DNA of 5,225 nt from Comamonadaceae bacterium (GTDB lineage: Bacteria; Pseudomonadota; Gammaproteobacteria; Burkholderiales; Burkholderiaceae), in assembly GCA_947484245.1 (NCBI GenBank), contig CANKOT010000160.1:1-5225 (forward strand), read 5' to 3'. Position 1 is the first letter of the stretch, and every line of letters starts with the position of its first letter. Below are positions 1 to 5,225 of this stretch, in pieces. The notes under the pieces are model-generated. The model was given only the letters and a program-made list of their open reading frames with translations, made no database searches and was not told the DNA's origin. The translations under genes were made by a program, and so were the position numbers.

Positions 1-839
1 AGCAGGCGCTCGTAATCTTCATTGGGAAACTTGGCATCGATGGGCAACCAAACGGGTTCGCCATCATCAGATCGACCTGGCAAGCGAATGGCAAAGTCCA
101 CACGGTTCTTGCTACCTGGCCGCGTGGCATGTTGCGTTGCATACTGATCAGGGGCCATCACTTGCTCTAGCAAGGAAGCCAACTGAGCTTCGCCAAACAT
201 GCCCCGCGTTTTGACGTTGGTGAGCAAATGCTTAAGGTCACCCACACCCTGCGCCAAGGTGTTCATTTCGCCAAGACCCTTGTGCACCTGCTCTAAACGG
301 TCGGCCACTTGCTTGAAACTTTCGCCTAAGCGCGCTTGCAAGGTGGTCTGTAATTTTTCGTCGACTGTTTGGCGCATTTCATCAAGCTTGGCAGCGTTGC
401 TTTGCTGGAGCTGGGCCAATTGGGTTTCCAAAGTTCCGCGCATTTCAGTGAGGCGCCGTGCATTGGCTTCTGACAATTGCTGCACCTGCAAAGTGAGCGT
501 GTCTGACAGCGTTTTTTGCAACAAGGAAAGCTGCTGAGCAAACGCATCCATCTGGCTGTTTTGGGTGCGCGTGGCTTCTGCGCTTTGTTGAACCAAGCTT
601 TGTTGGAAAGTGCCTAAAATTTGAATGAGTTCTTGGCGCCCGCCTCTGGCAGACTCGTTGATGGCGTTGCGAAGTTCTCGCTCCAATCTCTCATTGGCCA
701 ATTGGAGCGAGGACGTCAATTGCCCTAACTCTTCAGAAGATGATTGGCCTTCACGCCGTTGACGCCACAACGCAAACAGCAAAACCAACGTCAAAAAACT
801 GAGCGCTATGAGAATCCAAATTAGCATGCTGCTGTTCAT
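1..839 (-). CDS. rmuC: RmuC family DNA recombination protein, 3' end outside window
   Basis: About 280 N-terminal residues are present, read by translating the minus strand from the ATG at 839 to the window edge; the last codon is incomplete. Residues 5-25 form one hydrophobic membrane segment (LIWILIALSFLTLVLLFALW) followed by Arg-rich sequence, which suggests an N-terminal anchor. Residues about 35-195 are Gln/Glu/Leu-rich and look like a long coiled coil. The RmuC core then begins: GDLKHLLTNVKTRGMFGE (about 200-217), PDQYA (230-234), VDFAIRLPG (247-255) and WLPIDAKFPNEDYERL (264-279). The family is linked to limiting recombination between inverted repeats and has been predicted to contain a PD-(D/E)xK-like nuclease fold; D248 and the D268/K270 pair fit that, which is inference. 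Family members are usually 400-500 residues, so roughly a third is missing. The start has no good Shine-Dalgarno; an in-frame stop at 858-860 rules out longer versions, and ATG at codon 5 is an alternative. It lies 29 bases after the dehydrogenase gene. Confidence 0.95.
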   Translation of the reverse strand, partial: MNSSMLIWILIALSFLTLVLLFALWRQRREGQSSSEELGQLTSSLQLANERLERELRNAINESARGGRQELIQILGTFQQSLVQQSAEATRTQNSQMDAFAQQLSLLQKTLSDTLTLQVQQLSEANARRLTEMRGTLETQLAQLQQSNAAKLDEMRQTVDEKLQTTLQARLGESFKQVADRLEQVHKGLGEMNTLAQGVGDLKHLLTNVKTRGMFGEAQLASLLEQVMAPDQYATQHATRPGSKNRVDFAIRLPGRSDDGEPVWLPIDAKFPNEDYERL

Positions 840-868
840 GTGTAAAGGCCGTTTGCTTCAATGTTTCA

Positions 869-1855
869 TCAAGTCGCTGACTTGGCGGGAACTTGGTTAA
901 GGGGTGTGAGCGCATGGCCAGTGGCGAAGAAGGAAACCAAGTTATCGGCAGCCAGTTGGGCCATGGCCAAGCGAGTTTTGACAGTTGAGCTGGCGATGTG
1001 AGGCGTGAGCACCACATTGGGCAGCGTTAACAAATCAGGATGCACAGCAGGCTCGCCTTCAAACACATCCAAACCAGCTGCCGCAATTTGCTTGTTTTTA
1101 AGCGCCAATGCCAAAGCCGCATCGTCCACAATGCCACCACGTGCAATGTTCACCAACGTGGCCGTTGGCTTCATTTGGGCAATTTCTTTAGCACCTATGC
1201 TGTGGTGTGAAGCAGCGCTGTAGGGCAGAACCAAGACCAAGTGGTCTGCAGTTTTGAGAAGCGTCTCTTTGTCTACATAAGTGGCTTTACATTCGTTCTC
1301 AGTTGCTGCATCGAGTGGGCTTCTGTTGTGATAAAGGACCTTCATGCCAAAGCCAAGGGCGCCGCGGCGTGCAATGGCTTGCCCGATGCGTCCCATGCCC
1401 AAAATGCCCAAGGTGCTGCCGTGAACTTCTGCGCCCGCAAACATGTCGTAGCGCCATTGCTTCCAAAGACCTGCGCGCAAGTAATGTTCGCTTTCTGTCA
1501 TTCGACGCGCTGTGGCCATGATGAGTGCAAAGCCGAAGTCAGCGGTTGTTTCAGTGAGCACGTCGGGCGTATTGCTTGCAATGACACCCAAGGTGGTCAT
1601 GGCGGAAACATCAAAGTTATTAAAGCCTACCGCCATGTTGGCTGCTATCTTGAGCCTTGGTTGTGCGCCCAACACGAGTGTGTTGATGGGGTCAGAGCCT
1701 GTGGTTAAAGCAGCATCATGGCTGGCTATGGCTTGTTGCCATGCATCGGGCGTCCAAGCTTGATCCGATTGATTGCTGGTGACCTCAAATTTTTCAGACA
1801 ATGAATCAATGACCGATTGAAAAATGGGTCTGGCCACTAACAACTTAGGCTTCAT
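869..1855 (-). CDS. D-isomer-specific 2-hydroxyacid dehydrogenase (glyoxylate/hydroxypyruvate reductase-like)
   Basis: This is a cytosolic NAD(P)H-dependent reductase of 2-keto acids in the GhrB / glyoxylate reductase / 2-ketogluconate reductase branch. In the 328-residue form used here, AVGFNNFD (about 75-82) is the substrate-carbonyl loop, GILGMGRIGQ (about 150-159) is the GxGxxG Rossmann motif, and the catalytic triad is complete: Arg in NIARGG (239), Glu in DVFEGEP (268) and His in LTPHIAS (286). The NRS after the second strand (Arg178) resembles members that prefer NADPH; that, and the exact substrate (glyoxylate, hydroxypyruvate or 2-ketogluconate), is inference. Length is normal for the family. 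The ATG at 1855 is chosen because GAAAG lies 7 bases upstream; a TTG at 1861 would add two residues (M-R) but would sit only one base from that site. It follows nhaD after 66 bases and precedes rmuC. No pathway partner is present to fix its role. Confidence 0.93.
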   Translation of the reverse strand: MKPKLLVARPIFQSVIDSLSEKFEVTSNQSDQAWTPDAWQQAIASHDAALTTGSDPINTLVLGAQPRLKIAANMAVGFNNFDVSAMTTLGVIASNTPDVLTETTADFGFALIMATARRMTESEHYLRAGLWKQWRYDMFAGAEVHGSTLGILGMGRIGQAIARRGALGFGMKVLYHNRSPLDAATENECKATYVDKETLLKTADHLVLVLPYSAASHHSIGAKEIAQMKPTATLVNIARGGIVDDAALALALKNKQIAAAGLDVFEGEPAVHPDLLTLPNVVLTPHIASSTVKTRLAMAQLAADNLVSFFATGHALTPLNQVPAKSAT

Positions 1856-1862
1856 GCGCAAA

Positions 1863-1867
1863 CTTTC
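1863..1867 (-). promoter_or_regulatory. Weak ribosome binding site deciding the dehydrogenase start
   Basis: On the minus strand GAAAG is followed by TTTGCGC and then the ATG at 1855, a 7-base spacer. The match to the anti-Shine-Dalgarno is partial. Its spacing fits the ATG and not the TTG at 1861, so it is the main reason for choosing the shorter start. Confidence 0.4.
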
Positions 1868-1921
1868 AAATGAATGGTGGAAGTGTTAATCATTGCGAAA
1901 AATTCAAACTTAGGTGCAAAT

Positions 1922-3205
1922 TCAGTGGGTCAATTGATATTGAAAGATGTAGAAAAAAGCGCCGCCAAAATATCCCAATAGCGCCAACAAACTAATCTTC
2001 TTCATGTACCAGAAGAAATCAATTTTTTCCAAGCCCATGGCGGCCACACCTGCGGCTGAACCAATGATCAAAATAGAGCCGCCTGTGCCAGCACAGTAAG
2101 CCATGAACTCCCACAAGAAACTGTCTGCAGGATATTCAGCCAAACTGTACATGCCCATTGATGCCGCCACCAAAGGCACGTTGTCCACCACGGCACTGAC
2201 CAACCCGATCAGTATCACAATGACATCCAAGCGACCCACCACAGCGTTTAACCACTGCGCCACTGACGTCAAAATGTGAGCATGTTCCAAGCTTGCAACC
2301 GCAAGCAAAATACCGACGAAGAACAAAATAGAACTCATGTCAATGCGCGTTAAAGCGCTGACCAAAGTGAGGCGCTCTTTGTCATCATCTGATTTTTCAC
2401 GGTGCATTAAATCACCCACCAACCAAAGCAGGCCTAAGCCAAACAAGATGCCCAAAAAAGGTGGCAAGTGCGTGATGGTTTTAAAAGCAGGTACGGCCAC
2501 CAAAATGCCCAGGCCCATGAAAAACATGAGTTGTCGCTCAAAGGCGGTGGTTTCAATTTGACCCGCATTGACTTCGCGTGGCGGCGCTTCAACCAAGCGG
2601 CCCCGCAACATGTAAGCAGTGGCCGACAAAGGCATTAAAAGGTTAATCATGGAGGGTATGAACAAGCCCTTCATGATTTCCACGGTGGTCACTTGCCCAC
2701 CAATCCAAAGCATGGTGGTGGTCACGTCACCAATGGGCGTCCATGCGCCACCCGCATTGGCAGCAATCACAATCATACCCGCAAAAAAGAGTCGGTCCTC
2801 ACGTTTGTCCAGCAGCTTTTTCATGAGGGACACCATGACAATGGTGGTGGTGAGGTTGTCCAAAATGGCACTTAGGAAAAACGTCACAAAGCCAACAAGC
2901 CACATCAAGCTTGAAAGTTGTGTGGTGCGTATGCGGGAGGTAATGACTTCGAAACCATTGTGTGCGGCCACCACCTCCACAATGGTCATGGCTCCTATTA
3001 GGAAGAACACAATTTGAGCGGTTGACATAAGCGACTCACCCATAGCCGTCTCTACAACTTTGGCTTCAGGACCTGAAATGGCATAAATGGTCCAGAGTAA
3101 ACCAGCGCCAATGAGTGCCGTAGCAGACTTGTTAATTTTAATGGGGTGTTCGAATGCAATGGCCGCATAGGTCATCACAAAGACGGCAATCAATAGGGTG
3201 TTCAT
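1922..3205 (-). CDS. nhaD: Na+/H+ antiporter NhaD
   Basis: This 427-residue inner-membrane protein belongs to the NhaD family of the ion transporter superfamily (related to ArsB and CitM). It exchanges external protons for internal Na+ (or Li+) and serves sodium and alkali tolerance. Roughly 11-13 hydrophobic segments run through the chain, with a polar loop at about 201-224 and a charged loop at about 267-280 ([11 protein letters not shown]). Hallmark sequences are [11 protein letters not shown] (67-77), [12 protein letters not shown] (113-124), [19 protein letters not shown] (150-168), [17 protein letters not shown] (337-353) and [19 protein letters not shown] (373-391). The paired LDN and VDN half-motifs are the inverted repeat typical of this fold, with conserved Asp116 and Asp341. 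The ATG at 3205 overlaps the pncB stop by four bases and has a strong AAGGA 6 bases upstream, so coupled translation with pncB is likely. Length is in the usual range and no key motif is missing. A different cation specificity cannot be excluded from sequence. Confidence 0.95.
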   Translation of the reverse strand: MNTLLIAVFVMTYAAIAFEHPIKINKSATALIGAGLLWTIYAISGPEAKVVETAMGESLMSTAQIVFFLIGAMTIVEVVAAHNGFEVITSRIRTTQLSSLMWLVGFVTFFLSAILDNLTTTIVMVSLMKKLLDKREDRLFFAGMIVIAANAGGAWTPIGDVTTTMLWIGGQVTTVEIMKGLFIPSMINLLMPLSATAYMLRGRLVEAPPREVNAGQIETTAFERQLMFFMGLGILVAVPAFKTITHLPPFLGILFGLGLLWLVGDLMHREKSDDDKERLTLVSALTRIDMSSILFFVGILLAVASLEHAHILTSVAQWLNAVVGRLDVIVILIGLVSAVVDNVPLVAASMGMYSLAEYPADSFLWEFMAYCAGTGGSILIIGSAAGVAAMGLEKIDFFWYMKKISLLALLGYFGGAFFYIFQYQLTH

Positions 3206-4386
3206 TCAATTTCCTTGATCTCAAAAACCTGTCGCAAATAGGCCAAATAATTTTGATCCTCGCACATGCCTTTACCAGGTGAGTCTGACAACTTGGCGAC
3301 TGGCTGCCCGTTGCATTGCACCATCTTGATGACAATTTGCAAAGGCTCATAGCCAAGATCATTGGTCAGATTGGTTCCGATACCAAATGCCAACTGACAG
3401 CGCCCGCTGAATTGTCGGAACAACTCAATGGTTTTAGGGACCGTGAGACCATCACTGAAAATGAGCGTTTTGGTGAGTGGGTCGACACGATTGGCGCGGT
3501 AATGCGCAATCATGCGCTCACCCCAAATGAAGGGATCACCGCTGTCATGCCGAGCGCCGTCGAAAAGCTTGCAGAAGTACATGTCGAAATCGCGCAAGAA
3601 GGCATTGAAGCCATAGACATCACTCAAGGCGATGCCCAAATCACCCCGATATTCACGCGCCCAAGACTCAAAGGCAAACACTTGACTGTCACGCAACCTG
3701 GGCCCTAAAGCCTGACATGCCTGAAGATATTCATGCGCCATGGTACCCAGGGGCGTGAGCCCCAGCATGTGCGCAAAATGCACATTGCTGGTACCTGCAA
3801 ATTGTCCTGTCGGGCCTGAGCCCAAGCGACCAATGAGCACAAGCAGAATTTCTTCATGCCACGCTTTGGAATTGCGTCTTCGTGTCCCGTAATCGGCAAT
3901 CTTCAAAGTTTTCAAATCATCAGCTTGCAATTGCTTGATTTTGGTATCAAGCCGCGACCGGCCTTCCATCAAATCGGGCAAGCGCTGAGTGTTTCTAAAG
4001 TAGACCTCATTGACAATGGCCAACACGGGGATTTCAAACAAAATAGTGTGGAGCCACGGGCCCTGAATGACGATGTCAATTTCACCCGTTAAATTGGGCG
4101 TGACTTGAATGTATTTTTCATTCAGTCTGAACAAGCCTAAAAAGTCGATGAAGTCACTTTTGATGAATCTAAAAGAACGCAAATAAGTCAGCTCATCTTC
4201 TTTGAAGTGCAAGCTACAAAGAGATTTGATTTCGCTGCGAATCTCGTCCACATAAGGGGCCAAATCGATACCAGCATTGCGGCACTTGAAGCGATATTCC
4301 ACTTGCGCACCAGGAAACTGATGCAGCACCACCTGCATCATGGTGAACTTGTAGAGGTCTGTGTCCAGCAAACTGGTAATGATCAT
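3202..4386 (-). CDS. pncB: Nicotinate phosphoribosyltransferase
   Basis: This 394-residue cytosolic enzyme joins nicotinate and PRPP to give nicotinate mononucleotide, with ATP hydrolysis (Preiss-Handler NAD salvage). The chain is near the usual length of about 400. It shows the N-terminal [14 protein letters not shown] (5-18), [15 protein letters not shown] (165-179), [10 protein letters not shown] (196-205), [10 protein letters not shown] (211-220) with His218 at the position of the regulatory phospho-histidine, [15 protein letters not shown] (253-267), GARHDSGDP (277-285), the phosphate-binding [10 protein letters not shown] (334-343) and KLSDSPGK (365-372). All are collinear with the enterobacterial enzyme. 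A short Gly-rich stretch at 186-195 is extra relative to E. coli PncB. The start is fixed by an in-frame stop at 4399-4401; no Shine-Dalgarno is visible ahead of it. The stop codon overlaps the nhaD start as ATGA. Its job in NAD salvage gives no obvious link to either neighbour. Confidence 0.97.
   Translation of the reverse strand: MIITSLLDTDLYKFTMMQVVLHQFPGAQVEYRFKCRNAGIDLAPYVDEIRSEIKSLCSLHFKEDELTYLRSFRFIKSDFIDFLGLFRLNEKYIQVTPNLTGEIDIVIQGPWLHTILFEIPVLAIVNEVYFRNTQRLPDLMEGRSRLDTKIKQLQADDLKTLKIADYGTRRRNSKAWHEEILLVLIGRLGSGPTGQFAGTSNVHFAHMLGLTPLGTMAHEYLQACQALGPRLRDSQVFAFESWAREYRGDLGIALSDVYGFNAFLRDFDMYFCKLFDGARHDSGDPFIWGERMIAHYRANRVDPLTKTLIFSDGLTVPKTIELFRQFSGRCQLAFGIGTNLTNDLGYEPLQIVIKMVQCNGQPVAKLSDSPGKGMCEDQNYLAYLRQVFEIKEIE
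3212..3216 (-). promoter_or_regulatory. Strong ribosome binding site of nhaD inside the pncB 3' end
   Basis: The minus strand reads AAGGA, then the 6-base spacer AATTGA, then the ATG at 3205. The site lies within the last codons of pncB, so ribosomes finishing pncB end directly on the nhaD start. It is clearly stronger than any sequence in front of pncB itself. Confidence 0.75.
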
Positions 4387-4440
4387 GTCAAAAGGGGCTT
4401 ATTGATAGGGTTGACAGAAGTGTACGTGAAGCAAGTCAAT
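4387..4440 (-). promoter_or_regulatory. Candidate promoter/operator region ahead of pncB
   Basis: Two weak sigma-70-like pairs can be drawn on the minus strand. One is TTCACG (4425-4430) and TATCAA (4402-4407) with a 17-base spacer, each matching 4 of 6 consensus bases; it would start transcription only about 8 bases before the pncB ATG. The other is TTGACT (4434-4439) and TGTCAA (4411-4416), also spaced by 17, with a good -35 and a poor -10. An inverted repeat TTGAC-N19-GTCAA (4435-4439 and 4411-4415) overlaps them and could be an operator. No known NAD-regulator site was recognised. Confidence 0.25.
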
Positions 4441-4470
4441 TTAGAGGCTCAGAGGTATCAGGATAAACGT

Positions 4471-4502
4471 GGTGATCAGGTTCATTTCAGTCCTGAATCA
4501 CC
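4471..4502 (-). other. Hairpin spanning the livF stop codon
   Basis: The transcript can fold GGTGATTCAGG (4502-4492) onto CCTGATCACC (4480-4471): ten base pairs with one bulged base and an 11-base loop that contains the livF stop. It is followed by ACGTTTATCC, not a U tract, so it is not a canonical intrinsic terminator. It may be a weak terminator, an mRNA 3'-end stabiliser, or chance. Confidence 0.4.
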
Positions 4503-5137
4503 CCGCCTGACAAGGTCAACACCTTGTCCGCCATACCAGTCAGGGTTTGGTTTTGCTCAGCAATTAAAAATGTATAACCCTGCGACTTCAGCGCTGCCAA
4601 AGCCCGCGCTATGGCAAGAACCAAAATGGGTGCAATGCCCTCACAAGGCTCATCCAAAATCAGCAGATCGGCCTGCGTCATCAAGGTTCTGCCAATGGCC
4701 AGCATTTGCTGCTCTCCCCCACTCATTTGTGCAGCGGGTCTCTCAAGCATGCTTGACAAGCTTGGAAACAATTCCAAAACTTCTTGTAACTGCAGACCAG
4801 GCTGTCCATGAGGCCTGTGTTTAGGCTGGTTGGGCGTGGCAATTTCTAAATTTTGACGAACTGTCAGAGCAGAAAATAATCGGCGGTCTTCAGGCACATA
4901 GCCCAAGCCCTTGAGGGATCGCTCATGCGGCTTCAATGAATGCAAAGCTTGGCCTTGCCAAAGCAAGTTGCCCGTCGACTGCGGCATCAGGCCCATGATG
5001 GCTTTAAGCAAGCTCGATTTTCCAGCACCATTCAAGCCTCGTATCAACAGCATGTTGCCTCGAGGTACAAGCAATGACACATTGAACAAGACTTGGGCTT
5101 GTCCATAACTGGCATTGAGGTTTTGAATCTCAAGCAC
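4487..5137 (-). CDS. livF: Branched-chain amino acid type ABC transporter ATP-binding protein LivF
   Basis: This is one of the two cytoplasmic ATPases of a LivKHMGF-type (HAAT family) importer, powering uptake of branched-chain or related amino acids. Motifs in order are Walker A GLNGAGKSS (34-42), YVPEDRRLFSALTVRQNL (80-97) where LivF proteins carry Pro-Glu instead of a Q-loop Gln, signature MSGGEQQMLAIGR (138-150), Walker B LLILDEPCEG (158-167) with Glu163, and AEQN (193-196), where LivF proteins have Gln in place of the H-loop His. These deviations point to LivF rather than LivG. MSGGEQQ rather than SGGQQQ argues against UrtE. The GTG at 5137 is chosen because AAGGAG lies 7 bases upstream and the product then starts MLEIQNLNASYG as family members do; it overlaps livG by 8 bases. 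At 216 residues it is about 15-20 shorter than usual: it ends after LSGGVIQD without the normal tail. The solute specificity cannot be read from the ATPase. Confidence 0.9.
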   Translation of the reverse strand: MLEIQNLNASYGQAQVLFNVSLLVPRGNMLLIRGLNGAGKSSLLKAIMGLMPQSTGNLLWQGQALHSLKPHERSLKGLGYVPEDRRLFSALTVRQNLEIATPNQPKHRPHGQPGLQLQEVLELFPSLSSMLERPAAQMSGGEQQMLAIGRTLMTQADLLILDEPCEGIAPILVLAIARALAALKSQGYTFLIAEQNQTLTGMADKVLTLSGGVIQD

Positions 5138-5225
5138 GAACAGGCTCCTTGTTCAGAGAAAAGGATTGACCTAAATATCTTTCACGCACCACTTGATTGG
5201 CAGCCACTTCTTGCGGCGATCCTTG
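5130..5225 (-). CDS. livG: C-terminal end of LivG-type ABC transporter ATP-binding protein (5' part outside window)
   Basis: Only the last 31 codons are present, in frame with the window edge, ending in TGA at 5130-5132. The peptide contains QGSPQEVAANQVVRERYLGQ, which matches the standard LivG tail (a G-x-P-x-x-V-x-x-N-x-x-V-x-x-x-YLG pattern) that follows the ATPase domain. About 11 further residues follow (SFSLNKEPVRA). It overlaps the livF GTG by 8 bases, the order expected in liv operons. No catalytic motif is in the window, so the call rests on the tail motif and the livF neighbour. A LivM-LivG fusion, found in some proteobacteria, cannot be told apart here. Confidence 0.82.
   Translation of the reverse strand, partial: QGSPQEVAANQVVRERYLGQSFSLNKEPVRA
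5145..5150 (-). promoter_or_regulatory. Strong ribosome binding site of livF inside the livG 3' end
   Basis: The minus strand reads AAGGAG, the 7-base spacer CCTGTTC, then the GTG at 5137. The near-perfect site supports the non-ATG start. It lies inside the livG reading frame, so translation of the two ATPases is probably coupled. Confidence 0.75.

Noticed and set aside
199..537. A 112-codon plus-strand frame and a 73-codon minus-strand frame (326-547) within rmuC
   Set aside because: Both lie in other frames of the coiled-coil region of rmuC, whose own frame is open and matches the family downstream.
1241..1708. A 155-codon open frame on the plus strand inside the dehydrogenase gene
   Set aside because: It is wholly antisense to a complete, motif-intact gene. 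The Cys/His-rich product reads as an artefact of the opposite strand rather than a zinc protein.
1856..1921. A separate promoter for the dehydrogenase gene in the 66-base gap after nhaD
   Set aside because: The gap is AT-rich (for example TTTGAATTTTTCGC on the minus strand), but no -35/-10 pair with acceptable spacing could be found.
3316..3708. A 130-codon open frame on the plus strand inside pncB
   Set aside because: It is antisense to the conserved core of pncB and has no recognisable domain.
4461..4502. Intrinsic terminator after livF
   Set aside because: The stem is real on paper, but it contains the livF stop in its loop and is followed by ACGTTTATCC, with no run of T, so it is listed only as a hairpin.
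4207..4824. A 205-codon open frame on the plus strand covering the pncB 5' end, the gap and part of livF
   Set aside because: It is antisense to two well-supported genes, its product resembles no family, and most of it mirrors conserved coding sequence. The frame being open across the gap looks like chance.
4487..5137. Urea transporter ATPase UrtE as an alternative to LivF
   Set aside because: The signature is MSGGEQQMLAIGR rather than the SGGQQQQLAIAR typical of UrtE, and no other urt gene is visible.

Overview
The window is a run of six genes, all on the minus strand, from a Gram-negative bacterium. Base composition is close to half G+C by eye. The protein types (a Burkholderiales-style livG-livF pair, a PncB-type nicotinate phosphoribosyltransferase, NhaD, a GhrB-like 2-hydroxyacid dehydrogenase and RmuC) suggest a betaproteobacterium, perhaps a freshwater member of the Burkholderiales. 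That placement is inference from gene content and protein style, not from a marker gene.

In the direction of transcription (high to low coordinates) the layout is as follows. The last 31 codons of livG (5225-5130) overlap by 8 bases the GTG start of livF (5137-4487); both are ATPases of a branched-chain amino acid type ABC importer. A gap of 100 bases (4486-4387) holds a hairpin across the livF stop, a possible 14-codon ORF and weak promoter-like sequence. Next is pncB (4386-3202), which makes nicotinate mononucleotide from nicotinate in NAD salvage. It overlaps nhaD (3205-1922) by the four bases ATGA; nhaD encodes a Na+/H+ antiporter of the inner membrane. After a gap of 66 bases comes a D-2-hydroxyacid dehydrogenase (1855-869), then 29 bases, then rmuC (839 to beyond position 1), whose 3' end lies outside the window.

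Functionally this is a mixed housekeeping and transport neighbourhood: amino acid uptake, NAD salvage, sodium/pH homeostasis, 2-keto acid reduction and a recombination-associated protein. The only tight couplings visible are livG-livF and pncB-nhaD; the other genes are simply co-directional with short gaps. No canonical rho-independent terminator is visible anywhere. No RNA gene, mobile element, CRISPR array or long repeat was seen, and nothing here looks like a new defence or biosynthetic system. The points most worth a second look are the livF-pncB gap, the translational coupling of pncB to nhaD, and the short C-terminus of LivF.
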